Source: Gemmatimonadota bacterium
GTDB taxonomy: Bacteria; Gemmatimonadota; Gemmatimonadetes; Gemmatimonadales; GWC2-71-9
NCBI GenBank assembly: GCA_029862935.1
Contig: JAOTWK010000032.1
Span: forward strand, 1 to 16,597
Direction of reading: 5' to 3'
DNA: 16,597 nt
The translations under genes and the position numbers were made by a program. Within the stretch, counting starts at the first letter, position 1; each line of letters starts with the position of its first letter. Shown piece by piece: positions 1 through 7,681 of this stretch. Under the pieces are notes generated by a model. It did no database searches, was not told where the DNA came from, and saw only the letters and a list, made by a program, of their open reading frames with translations.

Positions 1-4
1 ACAC

Positions 5-1090
5 ATGACCGACCAAGAAGCCATGGATCGTGCGCTCGCCCTCGCGGTGGCAGGGTGGGGTCGGGTCGCGCCGAATCCGTTGGTGGGAGCCGTGCTGGTA
101 CGGGACGGGCACATCGTCGGGGAAGGCTTCCACGCAGAGTTCGGAGGGCCGCACGCTGAGGTGCAGGCGCTTGCCGCCTGTGCGGATGCCGCCGGTGCCA
201 CGTGTGTCGTGAACCTCGAGCCGTGTGCCCACCTTGGGAAGACGCCGTCGTGTGCTGACGCCCTTGCCGCTGCAGGCGTCGCGCGTGTCGTGATCGCCGT
301 TCGCGATCCGGATCCTCAGGCGGGCGGTGGCGCGGACCGGCTCCGGGCAGCCGGGGTGGAGGTCGAGGAAGGCCTGGGCCGTCGAGCGGCCGCCGCACTC
401 AACGCGCCCTTTCTCTGGGCTCATGCGCGGCCCAAGCGTCCCTTCATCGCGCTCAAGCTCGCGACGTCGCTTGATGGCTTCATTGCCGACGGGCAGGGCC
501 GGTCGCAGTGGCTGTCTGGACCCGCGGCGCGCGAATACGTGCACTGGCTCCGAGCAGGATTCGACGCCATTGCAGTGGGCCGCCGAACGGCGGAGATCGA
601 CAATCCGCAGCTGACAGTCCGCGGGCCGGTTGAGCCTCGTGTCACGCCCACCCGGGTCGTGTTCGCCCGAGACGGCGCTGTGGCACGACGGCTGAGCCTG
701 GTCGAGACCGCATCGCAGGTACCGACTGTCGTGTTCACGAGCGCCTCCGGGGTGTCGGGCACGCGTCGGGACCTGGACGGCACAGGCGTCACGGTACGGA
801 CCGCCACAAGCCTCCTCGATGCGGCTCGCCAACTCCGCGACCAGGGGGTGCGGTCGGTTTTGGTCGAGGGCGGCGGCACACTGGCCACGGCCCTGCTCGA
901 GGCCCGCTTGGTGGATCGCCTCTACTGGATCCAGGCACCCGTGTGGTTGGGCCAGGGAATCCCGGCATTTGGGGCCAGAAGCCCGACGCTGGTGAGCGAC
1001 GCGCAACCGTGGAGCGTCATCGAGCGCCGTGCCCTTGGACCGGATACATTACTGGTGGTGGAACGCGAGCTATGTTCACCGGCATCGTAA
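5..1090 (+). CDS. ribD: Bifunctional riboflavin biosynthesis deaminase/reductase RibD
   Basis: This cytosolic enzyme performs two successive steps of riboflavin synthesis: deamination of the pyrimidine formed from GTP, then NADPH-dependent reduction of its ribose side chain. The 361-residue length is normal for the fused form. The N-terminal zinc deaminase domain (about 1-140) shows HAE with His50 and Glu52, and the PCAHLGKTPSC zinc motif with Cys74 and Cys83. The reductase domain (about 145-355) begins at LKLATSLDG (150-158), continues with GRRTAEIDNPQLTVR (192-206) and has the VEGGGTL nucleotide-binding motif (287-293). The ATG is only four bases into the window, so its ribosome binding site, promoter or any FMN riboswitch lies outside. 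The N-terminus matches the family, which supports this start. The 3' end overlaps ribE by 19 bases. All recognised catalytic residues are present, so I expect a working enzyme. Confidence 0.96.
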   Translation: MTDQEAMDRALALAVAGWGRVAPNPLVGAVLVRDGHIVGEGFHAEFGGPHAEVQALAACADAAGATCVVNLEPCAHLGKTPSCADALAAAGVARVVIAVRDPDPQAGGGADRLRAAGVEVEEGLGRRAAAALNAPFLWAHARPKRPFIALKLATSLDGFIADGQGRSQWLSGPAAREYVHWLRAGFDAIAVGRRTAEIDNPQLTVRGPVEPRVTPTRVVFARDGAVARRLSLVETASQVPTVVFTSASGVSGTRRDLDGTGVTVRTATSLLDAARQLRDQGVRSVLVEGGGTLATALLEARLVDRLYWIQAPVWLGQGIPAFGARSPTLVSDAQPWSVIERRALGPDTLLVVERELCSPAS

Positions 1091-1701
1091 CCGCGCTCGG
1101 GACGGTGGTCGCCGTCAAGCGCGATGTCGAGCAGCTGTCCCTGACCGTCGAGTCCCCATACCGGGACCTCACGGTGGGAGAGAGCATTGCCGTCAACGGG
1201 GCCTGCCTCACCGTCGTGGAGACCGACGGTAACAGGTTCCGCGTCGAGGCGGTCGTGACGACTCGTGGCCGGACACGGTTTGGGGACATGGCAGTGGACG
1301 AGCGGGTCAACCTCGAGCGTGCGATGCAGATCGGGGACCGATTTGGTGGTCACCTCGTCCAAGGGCATGTCGATGGAGTGGGCACGGTGACGGAAGTGGG
1401 GGAGCACGACGACGCGCTGCTCATCGACATCGAGGTGCCGGCCGACGTGGCAGAGGTCTCGGTTCCGTATGGGTCGATCGCGGTTGATGGGGTCAGCATG
1501 ACCGTCAATGCTGTTCCTCGGACCGGCGTTGTTCAGCTGTCGGTGATCCCGTTTACCAGAGAACACACGACCCTCGGCGCGCTCGAGCCGGGAGCTCGGG
1601 TGCACCTCGAAGCAGACATGATCGGCAAGTACGTACGCCAGGTGCTGGAGCAGCGAGGCGCATGGCAGGCCGGAGGAGTCGATGGCGTTCAGAACGATTG
1701 A
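1072..1701 (+). CDS. ribE: Riboflavin synthase, alpha chain
   Basis: It catalyses the last step, dismutation of two 6,7-dimethyl-8-ribityllumazine molecules to riboflavin plus the pyrimidine that RibH reuses. The protein has 209 residues and two tandem lumazine-binding domains. The first starts with the family hallmark MFTGIV (1-6) and contains ESIAVNGACLTVVE (37-50). The second contains GHLVQGHVDGVGTV (93-106) and SIAVDGVSMTVN (135-146). The open frame extends upstream to 943, but I chose the ATG at 1072 because MFTGI is the universal N-terminus of the family. It lies inside ribD (19-base overlap), and the 3' end overlaps ribBA by 20 bases, so translation of the three is probably coupled. 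The symbol ribE is used here for the synthase; some organisms call it ribC. Confidence 0.96.
   Translation: MFTGIVTALGTVVAVKRDVEQLSLTVESPYRDLTVGESIAVNGACLTVVETDGNRFRVEAVVTTRGRTRFGDMAVDERVNLERAMQIGDRFGGHLVQGHVDGVGTVTEVGEHDDALLIDIEVPADVAEVSVPYGSIAVDGVSMTVNAVPRTGVVQLSVIPFTREHTTLGALEPGARVHLEADMIGKYVRQVLEQRGAWQAGGVDGVQND
1672..1678 (+). promoter_or_regulatory. Ribosome binding site of ribBA
   Basis: GGAGGAG ends three bases before the ATG at 1682. It is one of the strongest Shine-Dalgarno matches in the window and lies within the last codons of ribE. The spacing is short, but it supports the ribBA start at 1682. Confidence 0.6.
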
Positions 1702-2887
1702 ACAGGCAATAGAAGACATCCGACAGGGTCGGTTGGTCCTCGTGGCCGACGATGAAGATCGTGAGTGCGAAGGAGATCTCGTCGGTGCGGCCGCGCATGT
1801 TACGCCGGCCATGATCAATTTCATGGCGATGCATGGGCGCGGACTCGTGTGCCTCACCCTCCCCGTCGATCGGTGCGAAGCGCTCGGACTGCCGCAGATG
1901 ACGGAGAAGAACGAGGACTCGCACGAGACGGCGTTCACTGTGAGCATTGATGCAGCGAAGCGGTTCGGCGTGACCACGGGTATCTCAGCTGCCGACAGGG
2001 CGAAGACCATTCAGGTCGCCATCGATCCTGCCACGAGTCCCGCTGACCTGCGCCGACCGGGACACGTGTTTCCCCTACGGGCACGGCCGGGCGGCGTCCT
2101 GCAGCGTGTGGGCCACACCGAAGCCAGCATAGATCTGGCGCGGTTCGCGGATCTGTATCCGGCAGGAGTCATCTGCGAAGTGCTGGCCGATGACGGAACC
2201 ATGATGCGACGACCGCAACTCGAGCGCTTCGCTCAGCATCACGGGCTCACGTTCGTGACCGTCGCGCAGCTGGTGGCGCACCGGCTGCAGAACGAGCGGC
2301 TGGTGCATCGCATCGCGGAGGCGCGGCTGCCCACCCCGTACGGTGAGTTCAGCATCGTTGGGTACCGGAACGATGTCGACCACAGAGAGCACGTGGCCTT
2401 GGTCTTTGGGGAGGTGGATGGGCGGCGCGACGTGCTGGTTCGGATGCACTCCAAGTGCCTCACTGGGGACGTGTTCGGCTCCCATCGTTGCGACTGTGGG
2501 ATGCAGCTCAAAGCGGCAATGCGCATGATCGCCGAGGCAGGGCGAGGGGCGATCGTGTACTTGGACCAAGAGGGGCGTGGGATCGGACTGCTCAACAAGC
2601 TCAAGGCGTATGAGCTGCAAGACAGGGGACGCGATACGGTCGAGGCAAATGAAGCGCTGGGGTTTGCCCCGGACTTGCGCGACTACGGAATCGGTGCCCA
2701 AATCCTGATCGATCTCGGCCTGAGCTCCATTCGCATCCTCACCAACAACCCCCGCAAGATGGTGGGTCTCGACGGATACGGACTCGAGATTGTCGAACGC
2801 GTTCCGCTCGTGTCCGACCCGAACGACGACAACCGCGCCTATCTCCAAGTGAAGCGCGACAAGCTCGGTCACCTGTTCGCGCACTGA
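1682..2887 (+). CDS. ribBA: RibBA: 3,4-dihydroxy-2-butanone 4-phosphate synthase / GTP cyclohydrolase II
   Basis: This fusion feeds both branches of riboflavin synthesis, making the four-carbon unit from ribulose 5-phosphate and opening the imidazole ring of GTP. It has 401 residues, the usual fused length. The RibB half (about 1-200) shows the acidic loop DDEDRECEGD (23-32), TTGISAADRA (98-107), RRPGHVFPLRA (124-134) and GHTEA (144-148). The RibA half (about 205-401) has the zinc site at Cys259, Cys270 and Cys272 (CLTGDVFGSHRCDCG), YLDQEGRGIGL (293-303) and LTNNPRKMVGLDGYG (353-367). One oddity is Cys29 at the position that is usually Asn in the acidic loop (RENEGD). The metal-binding glutamates are retained, so activity of both halves is likely. 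The gene overlaps ribE by 20 bases and is followed one base later by ribH. Confidence 0.96.
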   Translation: MAFRTIEQAIEDIRQGRLVLVADDEDRECEGDLVGAAAHVTPAMINFMAMHGRGLVCLTLPVDRCEALGLPQMTEKNEDSHETAFTVSIDAAKRFGVTTGISAADRAKTIQVAIDPATSPADLRRPGHVFPLRARPGGVLQRVGHTEASIDLARFADLYPAGVICEVLADDGTMMRRPQLERFAQHHGLTFVTVAQLVAHRLQNERLVHRIAEARLPTPYGEFSIVGYRNDVDHREHVALVFGEVDGRRDVLVRMHSKCLTGDVFGSHRCDCGMQLKAAMRMIAEAGRGAIVYLDQEGRGIGLLNKLKAYELQDRGRDTVEANEALGFAPDLRDYGIGAQILIDLGLSSIRILTNNPRKMVGLDGYGLEIVERVPLVSDPNDDNRAYLQVKRDKLGHLFAH

Positions 2888-2888
2888 G

Positions 2889-3371
2889 ATGGCATCCAGC
2901 AGTACGCCCCGCGACGCGCCCCGAGATGGGCGTGCCCTCGTCGTGGTCAGCCGTTTCAACGAGGGCGTCACTCGCAAGCTGCTGGATGGCGCGCGGGGAG
3001 CGCTCGCAGCAGAGGCGTTCCCATCGGAGTCCGTCGATGTGGTGTGGGTGCCGGGCGCGTTTGAGCTGCCCGTAGTGCTGCGCGTTGGACTCTCCACGGG
3101 TCGCTACCGCCTTGCCGTCGCGCTTGGCGCCGTGGTGCGCGGTGAGACTCCCCACTTTGACCATGTCGCCGGCGCGGCGAGCCACGGACTCATGGAGGTC
3201 GCGCTGGCCACCGGCATTCCTGTGGGGTTCGGACTGCTCACGTGCGACACGCTGGCACAGGCCTTGGCTCGAGCCGGCGGAGCCGCCGGCAATAAGGGTG
3301 AGGAGGCGGCGCGCGCAGCGGTTGCGACTCTGCGGGCGCTCGATGCGCTCGGCGATGGTGCTGAGGCCTGA
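2889..3371 (+). CDS. ribH: 6,7-dimethyl-8-ribityllumazine synthase (RibH)
   Basis: It condenses the ribityl-pyrimidine from RibD with the butanone phosphate from RibBA to give the lumazine substrate of RibE. In the family it assembles as pentamers or icosahedral 60-mers. The 160 residues match the usual length. Visible motifs are SRFNE (21-25), WVPGAFELP (53-61), GAVVRGETPHFDHV (80-93) with the catalytic His92, and RAGGAAGNKG (128-137), which holds the phosphate-binding arginine. The ATG lies one base after the ribBA stop codon, with no separate ribosome binding site, which suggests translational coupling. The 3' end overlaps nusB by 17 bases. The rib gene set in the window is complete from RibD to RibH. 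Confidence 0.95.
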   Translation: MASSSTPRDAPRDGRALVVVSRFNEGVTRKLLDGARGALAAEAFPSESVDVVWVPGAFELPVVLRVGLSTGRYRLAVALGAVVRGETPHFDHVAGAASHGLMEVALATGIPVGFGLLTCDTLAQALARAGGAAGNKGEEAARAAVATLRALDALGDGAEA

Positions 3372-3771
3372 GACGAAGGCGCGCGCGCGCGCGCTGCAGT
3401 TGTTGTATGCGTGGGAAGTGCAGGGCCGCCCCGCGATCGCGCAGGTCACGCGTGGAGCGCTGGTGGGGAGGCCGGCGTGGCGCGGGCCGGTCGAGCACGC
3501 CGAGCGGCTGGCCGAGGCTGTGGCGGCCGTCGTGGATCGGCTCGACACCGAGATCGCGGAGCTTGCCGAGAACTGGCGACTCGAGCGCATCGGTGTGGTC
3601 GAGCAGAATGTGCTGCGGATTGGGCTGTACGAGCTTTCCAGCGGGACCGTGCCGCCGAGGGTCGCCATCAGTGAGGCGGTCCGCCTCGCGCGCTGGTTTG
3701 CAGGTGCCAAGGCGCCAGCGTTCGTGAACGGCGTGCTCGACACCGCTGCTCGTAAGGCGGGGCGGCTGTGA
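3355..3771 (+). CDS. nusB: Transcription antitermination/termination factor NusB
   Basis: A small all-helical RNA-binding protein which, with NusE (ribosomal protein S10), binds boxA RNA and promotes antitermination on rRNA operons. The 138 residues fit the family. Conserved segments are RARALQLLYAWEVQG near the N-terminus, RLERIGVVEQNVLRIGLYEL in the middle, and AISEAVRLARWFAG followed by FVNGVLD at the C-terminus. The frame is open far upstream, but I take ATG at 3355 because it directly precedes the conserved first helix; GTG at 3358 is equally possible. It overlaps ribH by 17 bases. Placement directly after ribH is a common bacterial arrangement. A 14-base GC dinucleotide run (3379-3392) encodes Ala-Arg repeats near the N-terminus. 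Confidence 0.93.
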   Translation: MVLRPETKARARALQLLYAWEVQGRPAIAQVTRGALVGRPAWRGPVEHAERLAEAVAAVVDRLDTEIAELAENWRLERIGVVEQNVLRIGLYELSSGTVPPRVAISEAVRLARWFAGAKAPAFVNGVLDTAARKAGRL

Positions 3772-4898
3772 ACATTCTGCTGGTCAACTGGTTGGATCGA
3801 GAGAACCCCCAGGCTGGCGGAGCCGAGGTGCACGTGTTCGAGATCTTCCGCCGGTTGGTCGCGCGGGGACACCGGGTGACCTTGGTTGCCTCGGGCTGGC
3901 CAGGCGCGGCCCGCGAGGCAGTCGTAAATGGCCTCACAGTACGCCGATTCGGCGGACGGCACACCTTCGCGCTGGTCGGTCGACGGGCAATCCGGCGCGA
4001 GTTGCGGACCGGGAGCTACGATATTGTGGTCGAAGACGTCAACAAACTTCCGCTGTACCTGCCGACCCTCACGACCTTGCCCGTCTACGTGATCATTCCC
4101 CACCTCTTCGGCACCACCGCGTTTCGAGAGGCGTCGTGGCCTGTGGCGTGTGTGGTGTGGTTGGCGGAAAAGCCGATTCCGCGGGTGTACCGCGACCAGG
4201 CATTTCACGCGATCTCAAACAGCACGCGGGATGACTTGGTGCAGCGGGGGGTGCGTCGCGACGCGATTCGTGTGATCCATCCCGGCGTCGACGCCGAGTG
4301 GCTTACGCCGGATTCCGCGGTGTCCCGCTCAGACGTACCCACCTTCTTGTACGTGGGCCGCCTCAAGCGCTACAAGGGACTGGACATCGCGCTCCACGCT
4401 GTGGCGCGGGCGCGGCGGACGGTTCCGGCCTTGCGGCTCGACATTGCCGGGGCGGGCGATGATCGGCCGCGCCTGGAGGGCATCGCACGAAAGTTGCAAC
4501 TCACCGACCGCGTGCGATTTCTCGGATTCGTCGGCGAGCAGGAGAAGCGCGATCTACTGCGGCGCGCGTGGGCAGTTGTATTTCCGTCCCCCAAGGAAGG
4601 GTGGGGAATCACCAATGTAGAAGCGGCGGCCTGCGCCACGCCTGCGGTGGCCTCTGACAGCCCTGGCTTGCGCGAGTCCGTCTTGCACGACGAAACTGGA
4701 ATACTCGTTCCCCACAACGATCCGGAGGCGTTAGCGAACGCTCTCTGTCGCCTGAGCGGCGATCCCCAACTCGTCACCACGCTGGGTACTGCTGCGCGGA
4801 AGTTCGCCGCCGCATTGTCGTGGGATCGGGCGGCAGCGTCGACCGAGGCTCACCTTCTTGAAACCGCACGCGGTTCCCACCGCGAGCGGAAGGAGTGA
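3768..4898 (+). CDS. GT4-family glycosyltransferase, acceptor unknown
   Basis: A retaining GT-B fold glycosyltransferase that should move a sugar from a nucleotide donor to an unknown acceptor at the cytoplasmic face of the membrane. The 376 residues contain the N-terminal GGAE signature (17-20) after a MNILLVNWL strand, a linker around HAISNSTRDDL (147-157), the C-terminal domain entry YVGRLKRYKGLD (195-206) and the donor-binding E-x7-E motif with Glu277 and Glu285 (KEGWGITNVEAAA). There is no signal peptide or clear transmembrane helix. The start is GTG at 3768, in a GTGA overlap with the nusB stop codon. It sits between nusB and raiA, with no other cell-envelope gene nearby, so context does not reveal its product. 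Lipopolysaccharide, capsule or glycolipid synthesis are all possible. Confidence 0.88.
   Translation: MNILLVNWLDRENPQAGGAEVHVFEIFRRLVARGHRVTLVASGWPGAAREAVVNGLTVRRFGGRHTFALVGRRAIRRELRTGSYDIVVEDVNKLPLYLPTLTTLPVYVIIPHLFGTTAFREASWPVACVVWLAEKPIPRVYRDQAFHAISNSTRDDLVQRGVRRDAIRVIHPGVDAEWLTPDSAVSRSDVPTFLYVGRLKRYKGLDIALHAVARARRTVPALRLDIAGAGDDRPRLEGIARKLQLTDRVRFLGFVGEQEKRDLLRRAWAVVFPSPKEGWGITNVEAAACATPAVASDSPGLRESVLHDETGILVPHNDPEALANALCRLSGDPQLVTTLGTAARKFAAALSWDRAAASTEAHLLETARGSHRERKE
4890..4895 (+). promoter_or_regulatory. Ribosome binding site of raiA/hpf
   Basis: AAGGAG sits ten bases before the ATG at 4906, overlapping the last codons of the glycosyltransferase gene. It is a clear Shine-Dalgarno match and supports the raiA start. 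Most neighbouring genes instead begin in four-base overlaps, so raiA probably has more independent translation. Confidence 0.6.
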
Positions 4899-4905
4899 AT
4901 AGACC

Positions 4906-5202
4906 ATGCGAACGACTGTGACGGCGCGTCACTGCGATATTCCGGAAGAGCTGCGCACCAGGGCGGAGACGCTCATCGCGAAGGTCGCGAAGGCGGCGCA
5001 CCGGCCGCAGCGGGCCGAAGTCGTATTCGACGCCGATCACGGACAGAAGGTGGTTGAAATCCACTTGTATCTCCCCCGCGGTCAGGTCAAGGTGGCCTCG
5101 GCCGAAGCAGACGACTTCCGCTCAGCCCTCGATCGGGCGGCGGACAAAGTACGGAACCAGCTCGACAAAGACCCTGGCCATCCGGTGCGACGAGTAGAGT
5201 GA
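4906..5202 (+). CDS. hpf: Ribosome hibernation promoting factor, short form (HPF/RaiA family)
   Basis: The 98-residue protein belongs to the sigma-54 modulation/S30AE family, which binds the 30S decoding region and stabilises inactive ribosomes in starved cells. The beta-alpha-beta-beta-beta-alpha pattern is recognisable: MRTTVTARHCDIPEELRTRA, a central AEVVFDADHGQKVVEIHLYL pair of strands, and the closing helix DDFRSALDRAADKVRNQLDK. It lacks the C-terminal dimerisation domain of long HPF, so it resembles the short HPF/YfiA type. Genes of this family often lie beside rpoN, hprK or PTS genes in Gram-negative bacteria, and here hprK follows in a GTGA overlap. No rpoN is in the window. The exact subtype (HPF or YfiA/RaiA) cannot be settled by eye. 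Confidence 0.9.
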   Translation: MRTTVTARHCDIPEELRTRAETLIAKVAKAAHRPQRAEVVFDADHGQKVVEIHLYLPRGQVKVASAEADDFRSALDRAADKVRNQLDKDPGHPVRRVE

Positions 5203-6173
5203 CGATGACCGATCTCACGGTTCGAGACTTGTTGGAGCGCAAGGGCGAGTCCCTGCAATTGCAGGTGCTCGCCGGTGACGAGGGGCTCGATCGGAAGATC
5301 ACGGTTCCGGAGGTCTCGAGTCCGGGGCTCGTATTTGCCGGGTTCACGGCGCGGTTCGCGGCCGAGCGACTGCATGCGCTTGGCGAAACCGAGATCACGT
5401 ATCTCGCGTCGTTGTCCGCCGCTGACCGTCGGCGTGCACTCGAGACGTTCATGAGCTATGAGCTGCCCTGCGTGTTCGTGACAAAGGGGCAGACGCCGCC
5501 ACAGGAATTGTTGCAGCTCGCGCAGGACCGTGGCATCCCCCTGATCCGCACCACGCTGCGTACGTCCGAGTTCTATCGGCGCATCTCGCCGTATCTGTCG
5601 GAAGTTTTTGCACCCGTTACCACGATGCATGCGTCGATGGCCGACGTCTATGGTGTTGGTCTGTTGTTCATCGGGCGATCTGGAATCGGAAAGAGCGAGT
5701 GTGTCCTCGATCTCGTCGAACGCGGCCATCGTCTGGTCGCTGACGATGTCGTGCACATCACACGTCGTGGCGCCGGCATGCTCATGGCGCGAGCAGACGA
5801 TCTCGCGCATCGCTACATGGAGATCCGGGGCGTTGGACTCGTTGACATCATGGCGCTGTTCGGTGTCCGGGCCGTCCGGCAACAGAAGCGGATCGAAGTC
5901 GTGGTCGAGTTGCAGGATTGGGACGTCGCCCGAGACGTAGACCGGACAGGGCTCGACGGGAATACGACTACCGTCCTCGGCGTGGAGTTGCCGATCGTGG
6001 TAATCCCGTTGAATCCGGGCAAGAACCTCACGGTCATTTGCGAGGTCGTTGCCATGAATCACCTGCTGCGCTACAGTGGCGTTGACTCCGCCAAGCAGTT
6101 CAATGACCGTCTCATCCGGCACATGGCCGAACAGGCCGAGTTGCGGGAGTACCTTGCGGAGGACTATGAGTGA
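5199..6173 (+). CDS. hprK: HPr kinase/phosphorylase
   Basis: This bifunctional regulator phosphorylates and dephosphorylates a serine in HPr, tuning PTS flux and regulation. The 324 residues divide into an N-terminal domain (about 1-135) and a C-terminal P-loop kinase domain. Visible motifs are His144 ([11 protein letters not shown]), Walker [10 protein letters not shown] (159-167), the acidic VADDVV (180-185), the HprK signature [11 protein letters not shown] (207-217) and [16 protein letters not shown] (272-287). All functional motifs appear intact. GTG at 5199 overlaps the raiA stop as GTGA; ATG at 5205 is an alternative start that shortens the protein by two residues. The 3' end overlaps the EIIA gene by eight bases. 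The matching Ser47 target motif occurs in the HPr encoded downstream in the same cluster, so the pair is probably functional. Confidence 0.96.
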   Translation: MTMTDLTVRDLLERKGESLQLQVLAGDEGLDRKITVPEVSSPGLVFAGFTARFAAERLHALGETEITYLASLSAADRRRALETFMSYELPCVFVTKGQTPPQELLQLAQDRGIPLIRTTLRTSEFYRRISPYLSEVFAPVTTMHASMADVYGVGLLFIGRSGIGKSECVLDLVERGHRLVADDVVHITRRGAGMLMARADDLAHRYMEIRGVGLVDIMALFGVRAVRQQKRIEVVVELQDWDVARDVDRTGLDGNTTTVLGVELPIVVIPLNPGKNLTVICEVVAMNHLLRYSGVDSAKQFNDRLIRHMAEQAELREYLAEDYE

Positions 6174-6546
6174 GCCCCTCAAGGGCGTTGTCGTGGCCCA
6201 TTCGACGCTCGCATCCGGGCTGGTGCTCGCTGTCAAAGAGATAACTGGCGATGATGGCGGACTGGTGCCCGTGAGCAACACGGGGGCGAGTCCAGATGGG
6301 CTGTGTGCGGCCATCGCAGAGGCAGTGGGATCCACTCCGGCGATCGTCTTCGTGGATATGCCGGGGAGCAGCTGTCTACACGCGGCCCTGCGTGAGTTTC
6401 GCTCTCGTGACGACGTCGCCGTGGTTGCCGGGGTGAACCTCCCCATGCTGCTGGACTTCGTGTTCCATCGCGCACTCACACCCAAGGAAGCTGCCGAACG
6501 CGCCATGTTGGCCGCTGAGCGCTCCATTCAATCGGTACGGGTGTGA
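6166..6546 (+). CDS. PTS EIIA component, mannose/fructose/sorbose family
   Basis: A cytosolic phosphocarrier that accepts phosphate from HPr and passes it to EIIB. The 126-residue protein is a stand-alone EIIA-Man-type domain. The phosphorylation site is His12 in [12 protein letters not shown] (8-19), compatible with the family pattern THG-x-x-A-x-GL. Asp64 in VFVDMPGSS matches the conserved active-site aspartate, and [12 protein letters not shown] (86-97) is the typical C-terminal strand and helix. The ATG at 6166 lies inside the end of hprK. An upstream extension of the frame exists but does not fit the family. The gene overlaps the next one as GTGA. The sugar cannot be deduced. Stand-alone EIIA-Man proteins can also be purely regulatory, but EIIB, EIIC and EIID all follow here. 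Confidence 0.92.
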   Translation: MSEPLKGVVVAHSTLASGLVLAVKEITGDDGGLVPVSNTGASPDGLCAAIAEAVGSTPAIVFVDMPGSSCLHAALREFRSRDDVAVVAGVNLPMLLDFVFHRALTPKEAAERAMLAAERSIQSVRV

Positions 6547-7016
6547 GCATCGTTCTGACGCGGGTGGATGACCGGTTGATTCACGGACAGGTCGTCGTCG
6601 GCTGGGTCCAAGCGCTTGACGCGAAACGCCTCGTGTTGATCGATGACGACGTGCGGGCGAATCAGTGGGAACGAGACCTCTATGCGCTTGGAGTGCCGGC
6701 GGGATTGGAGCTGCATTTCGTCTCCGTTGCAGAAGCGACGCAGTTGATCCAGAGCTGGAGCGGTGACGCGAAGAAGACCATTCTGCTGCTCGGCAACGTC
6801 GAGACGACTGTCAGCCTCTGCAATAGTGTCGCCGGCATCGACCAGGTCAATGTGGGTGGCCTGCATGAGCGGGAGGGTCGGTCGCAGCGCTTGCCGTATC
6901 TCTACCTGACCGAGAGTGAGGCTCGGCAGCTCAAAGAGTTGCACGACCGCGGCATCCAGGTCACGGCGCAAGACGTGCCCACGGCAAAGGCGCTCCCTGT
7001 GGACGGGTGGACATGA
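6543..7016 (+). CDS. PTS EIIB component, mannose/sorbose family
   Basis: It takes phosphate from EIIA and transfers it to the incoming sugar at the EIIC/EIID channel. The 157 residues show the family's N-terminal signature [15 protein letters not shown] (7-21), with phosphorylation site His14. The middle, [11 protein letters not shown] (80-90), and QVNVGGLH (101-108) also fit. Length is normal for a stand-alone PTSIIB sorbose-type domain. The GTG start at 6543 overlaps the EIIA stop codon as GTGA, and the 3' end overlaps the EIIC gene as ATGA. The catalytic histidine is intact, which argues for a transporting rather than a degenerate system. Confidence 0.95.
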   Translation: MSIVLTRVDDRLIHGQVVVGWVQALDAKRLVLIDDDVRANQWERDLYALGVPAGLELHFVSVAEATQLIQSWSGDAKKTILLLGNVETTVSLCNSVAGIDQVNVGGLHEREGRSQRLPYLYLTESEARQLKELHDRGIQVTAQDVPTAKALPVDGWT

Positions 7017-7681
7017 CCACGCAAATCGTCCTCCTGCTCCTGTGGGGCACGGTAGTCGGGCTCGATCTCGTGAGCGTGGGTCAGTCCATGTTCTCGCGTC
7101 CGCTGGTGGCGGCCACGGTAGCCGGCGTCGTGCTCGGCGATCCCATGGCGGGCGCGACGGTCGGAGCGATACTGGAACTGTTCGCCCTCGACGTGCTGCC
7201 GATCGGGGCGGTTCGCTACCCCGACTACGGTGTGGGGGCGGTGGCCGCTGCAGCCACAGCGGCCCATGCGCCTGGGGCTCTGGGGACTGGTATCGCCGTG
7301 TGCGTCGGGCTCGCCGTCGCGTACATCGGAGAGCGCGGCATGCGGCTCGTGCGGCTGGGCAATACGGCAGACGTGCGCCGGTTCCGCAATGCACTGGATG
7401 GCGGTGGGGTCCAAGCGGTGGTCGCGATCCACACCCGCGGGTTCTTCCGCGACGCATTGCGCTCGCTCGTGGTGACCGCGCTGGGCCTCGTGCTGGCGTT
7501 CGGCGTCTATCGGTGGTCACCGGTTACCTTGCAGGGAGCGGTGCTGGTCACCGTGGTGGTGACGGGGGCAGCGCTGGGCTCGGCAGCCGGTGGCGTGATG
7601 CATGCCGTCGGACACGGGGCGGGACTGCGGTGGTTCGGATTCGGTCTCGCGGGCGGGCTCCTTTGGGTCGTGCTGACATGA
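7013..7681 (+). CDS. PTS EIIC component, mannose/sorbose family membrane permease
   Basis: One of the two inner-membrane subunits that form the sugar channel of the mannose PTS family. The 222 residues are mostly hydrophobic, with several likely membrane helices. Family landmarks are VVGLDLVSVGQSMFSRPLVA near the N-terminus, VVLGDPMAGATVGAILEL, and the loop LPIGAVRYPDYGVG around residues 62-75. A charged middle segment (RLGNTADVRRFRNALDGG) and a HTRGFFRDALR segment are also typical. I prefer the ATG at 7013 because it forms an ATGA overlap with the EIIB stop codon; GTG at 7007 is a possible start two codons earlier. It is shorter than the roughly 260 residues of well-known EIIC proteins, so it is a compact version. 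Confidence 0.9.
   Translation: MTTQIVLLLLWGTVVGLDLVSVGQSMFSRPLVAATVAGVVLGDPMAGATVGAILELFALDVLPIGAVRYPDYGVGAVAAAATAAHAPGALGTGIAVCVGLAVAYIGERGMRLVRLGNTADVRRFRNALDGGGVQAVVAIHTRGFFRDALRSLVVTALGLVLAFGVYRWSPVTLQGAVLVTVVVTGAALGSAAGGVMHAVGHGAGLRWFGFGLAGGLLWVVLT

Noticed and set aside
922..2010. Long open frame on the minus strand opposite ribD, ribE and ribBA
   Set aside because: It lies entirely over well-supported genes on the other strand, and its translation is low in complexity with no recognisable motif. Long antisense frames are expected in high-GC coding DNA.
2739..4208. 489-residue minus-strand frame over ribBA, ribH, nusB and the glycosyltransferase
   Set aside because: It crosses four genes with clear family motifs and has no recognisable domain. 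It is an artefact of codon bias.
5082..6527. 481-residue minus-strand frame over raiA, hprK and EIIA
   Set aside because: It mirrors three confirmed genes and shows no family features or plausible start site.
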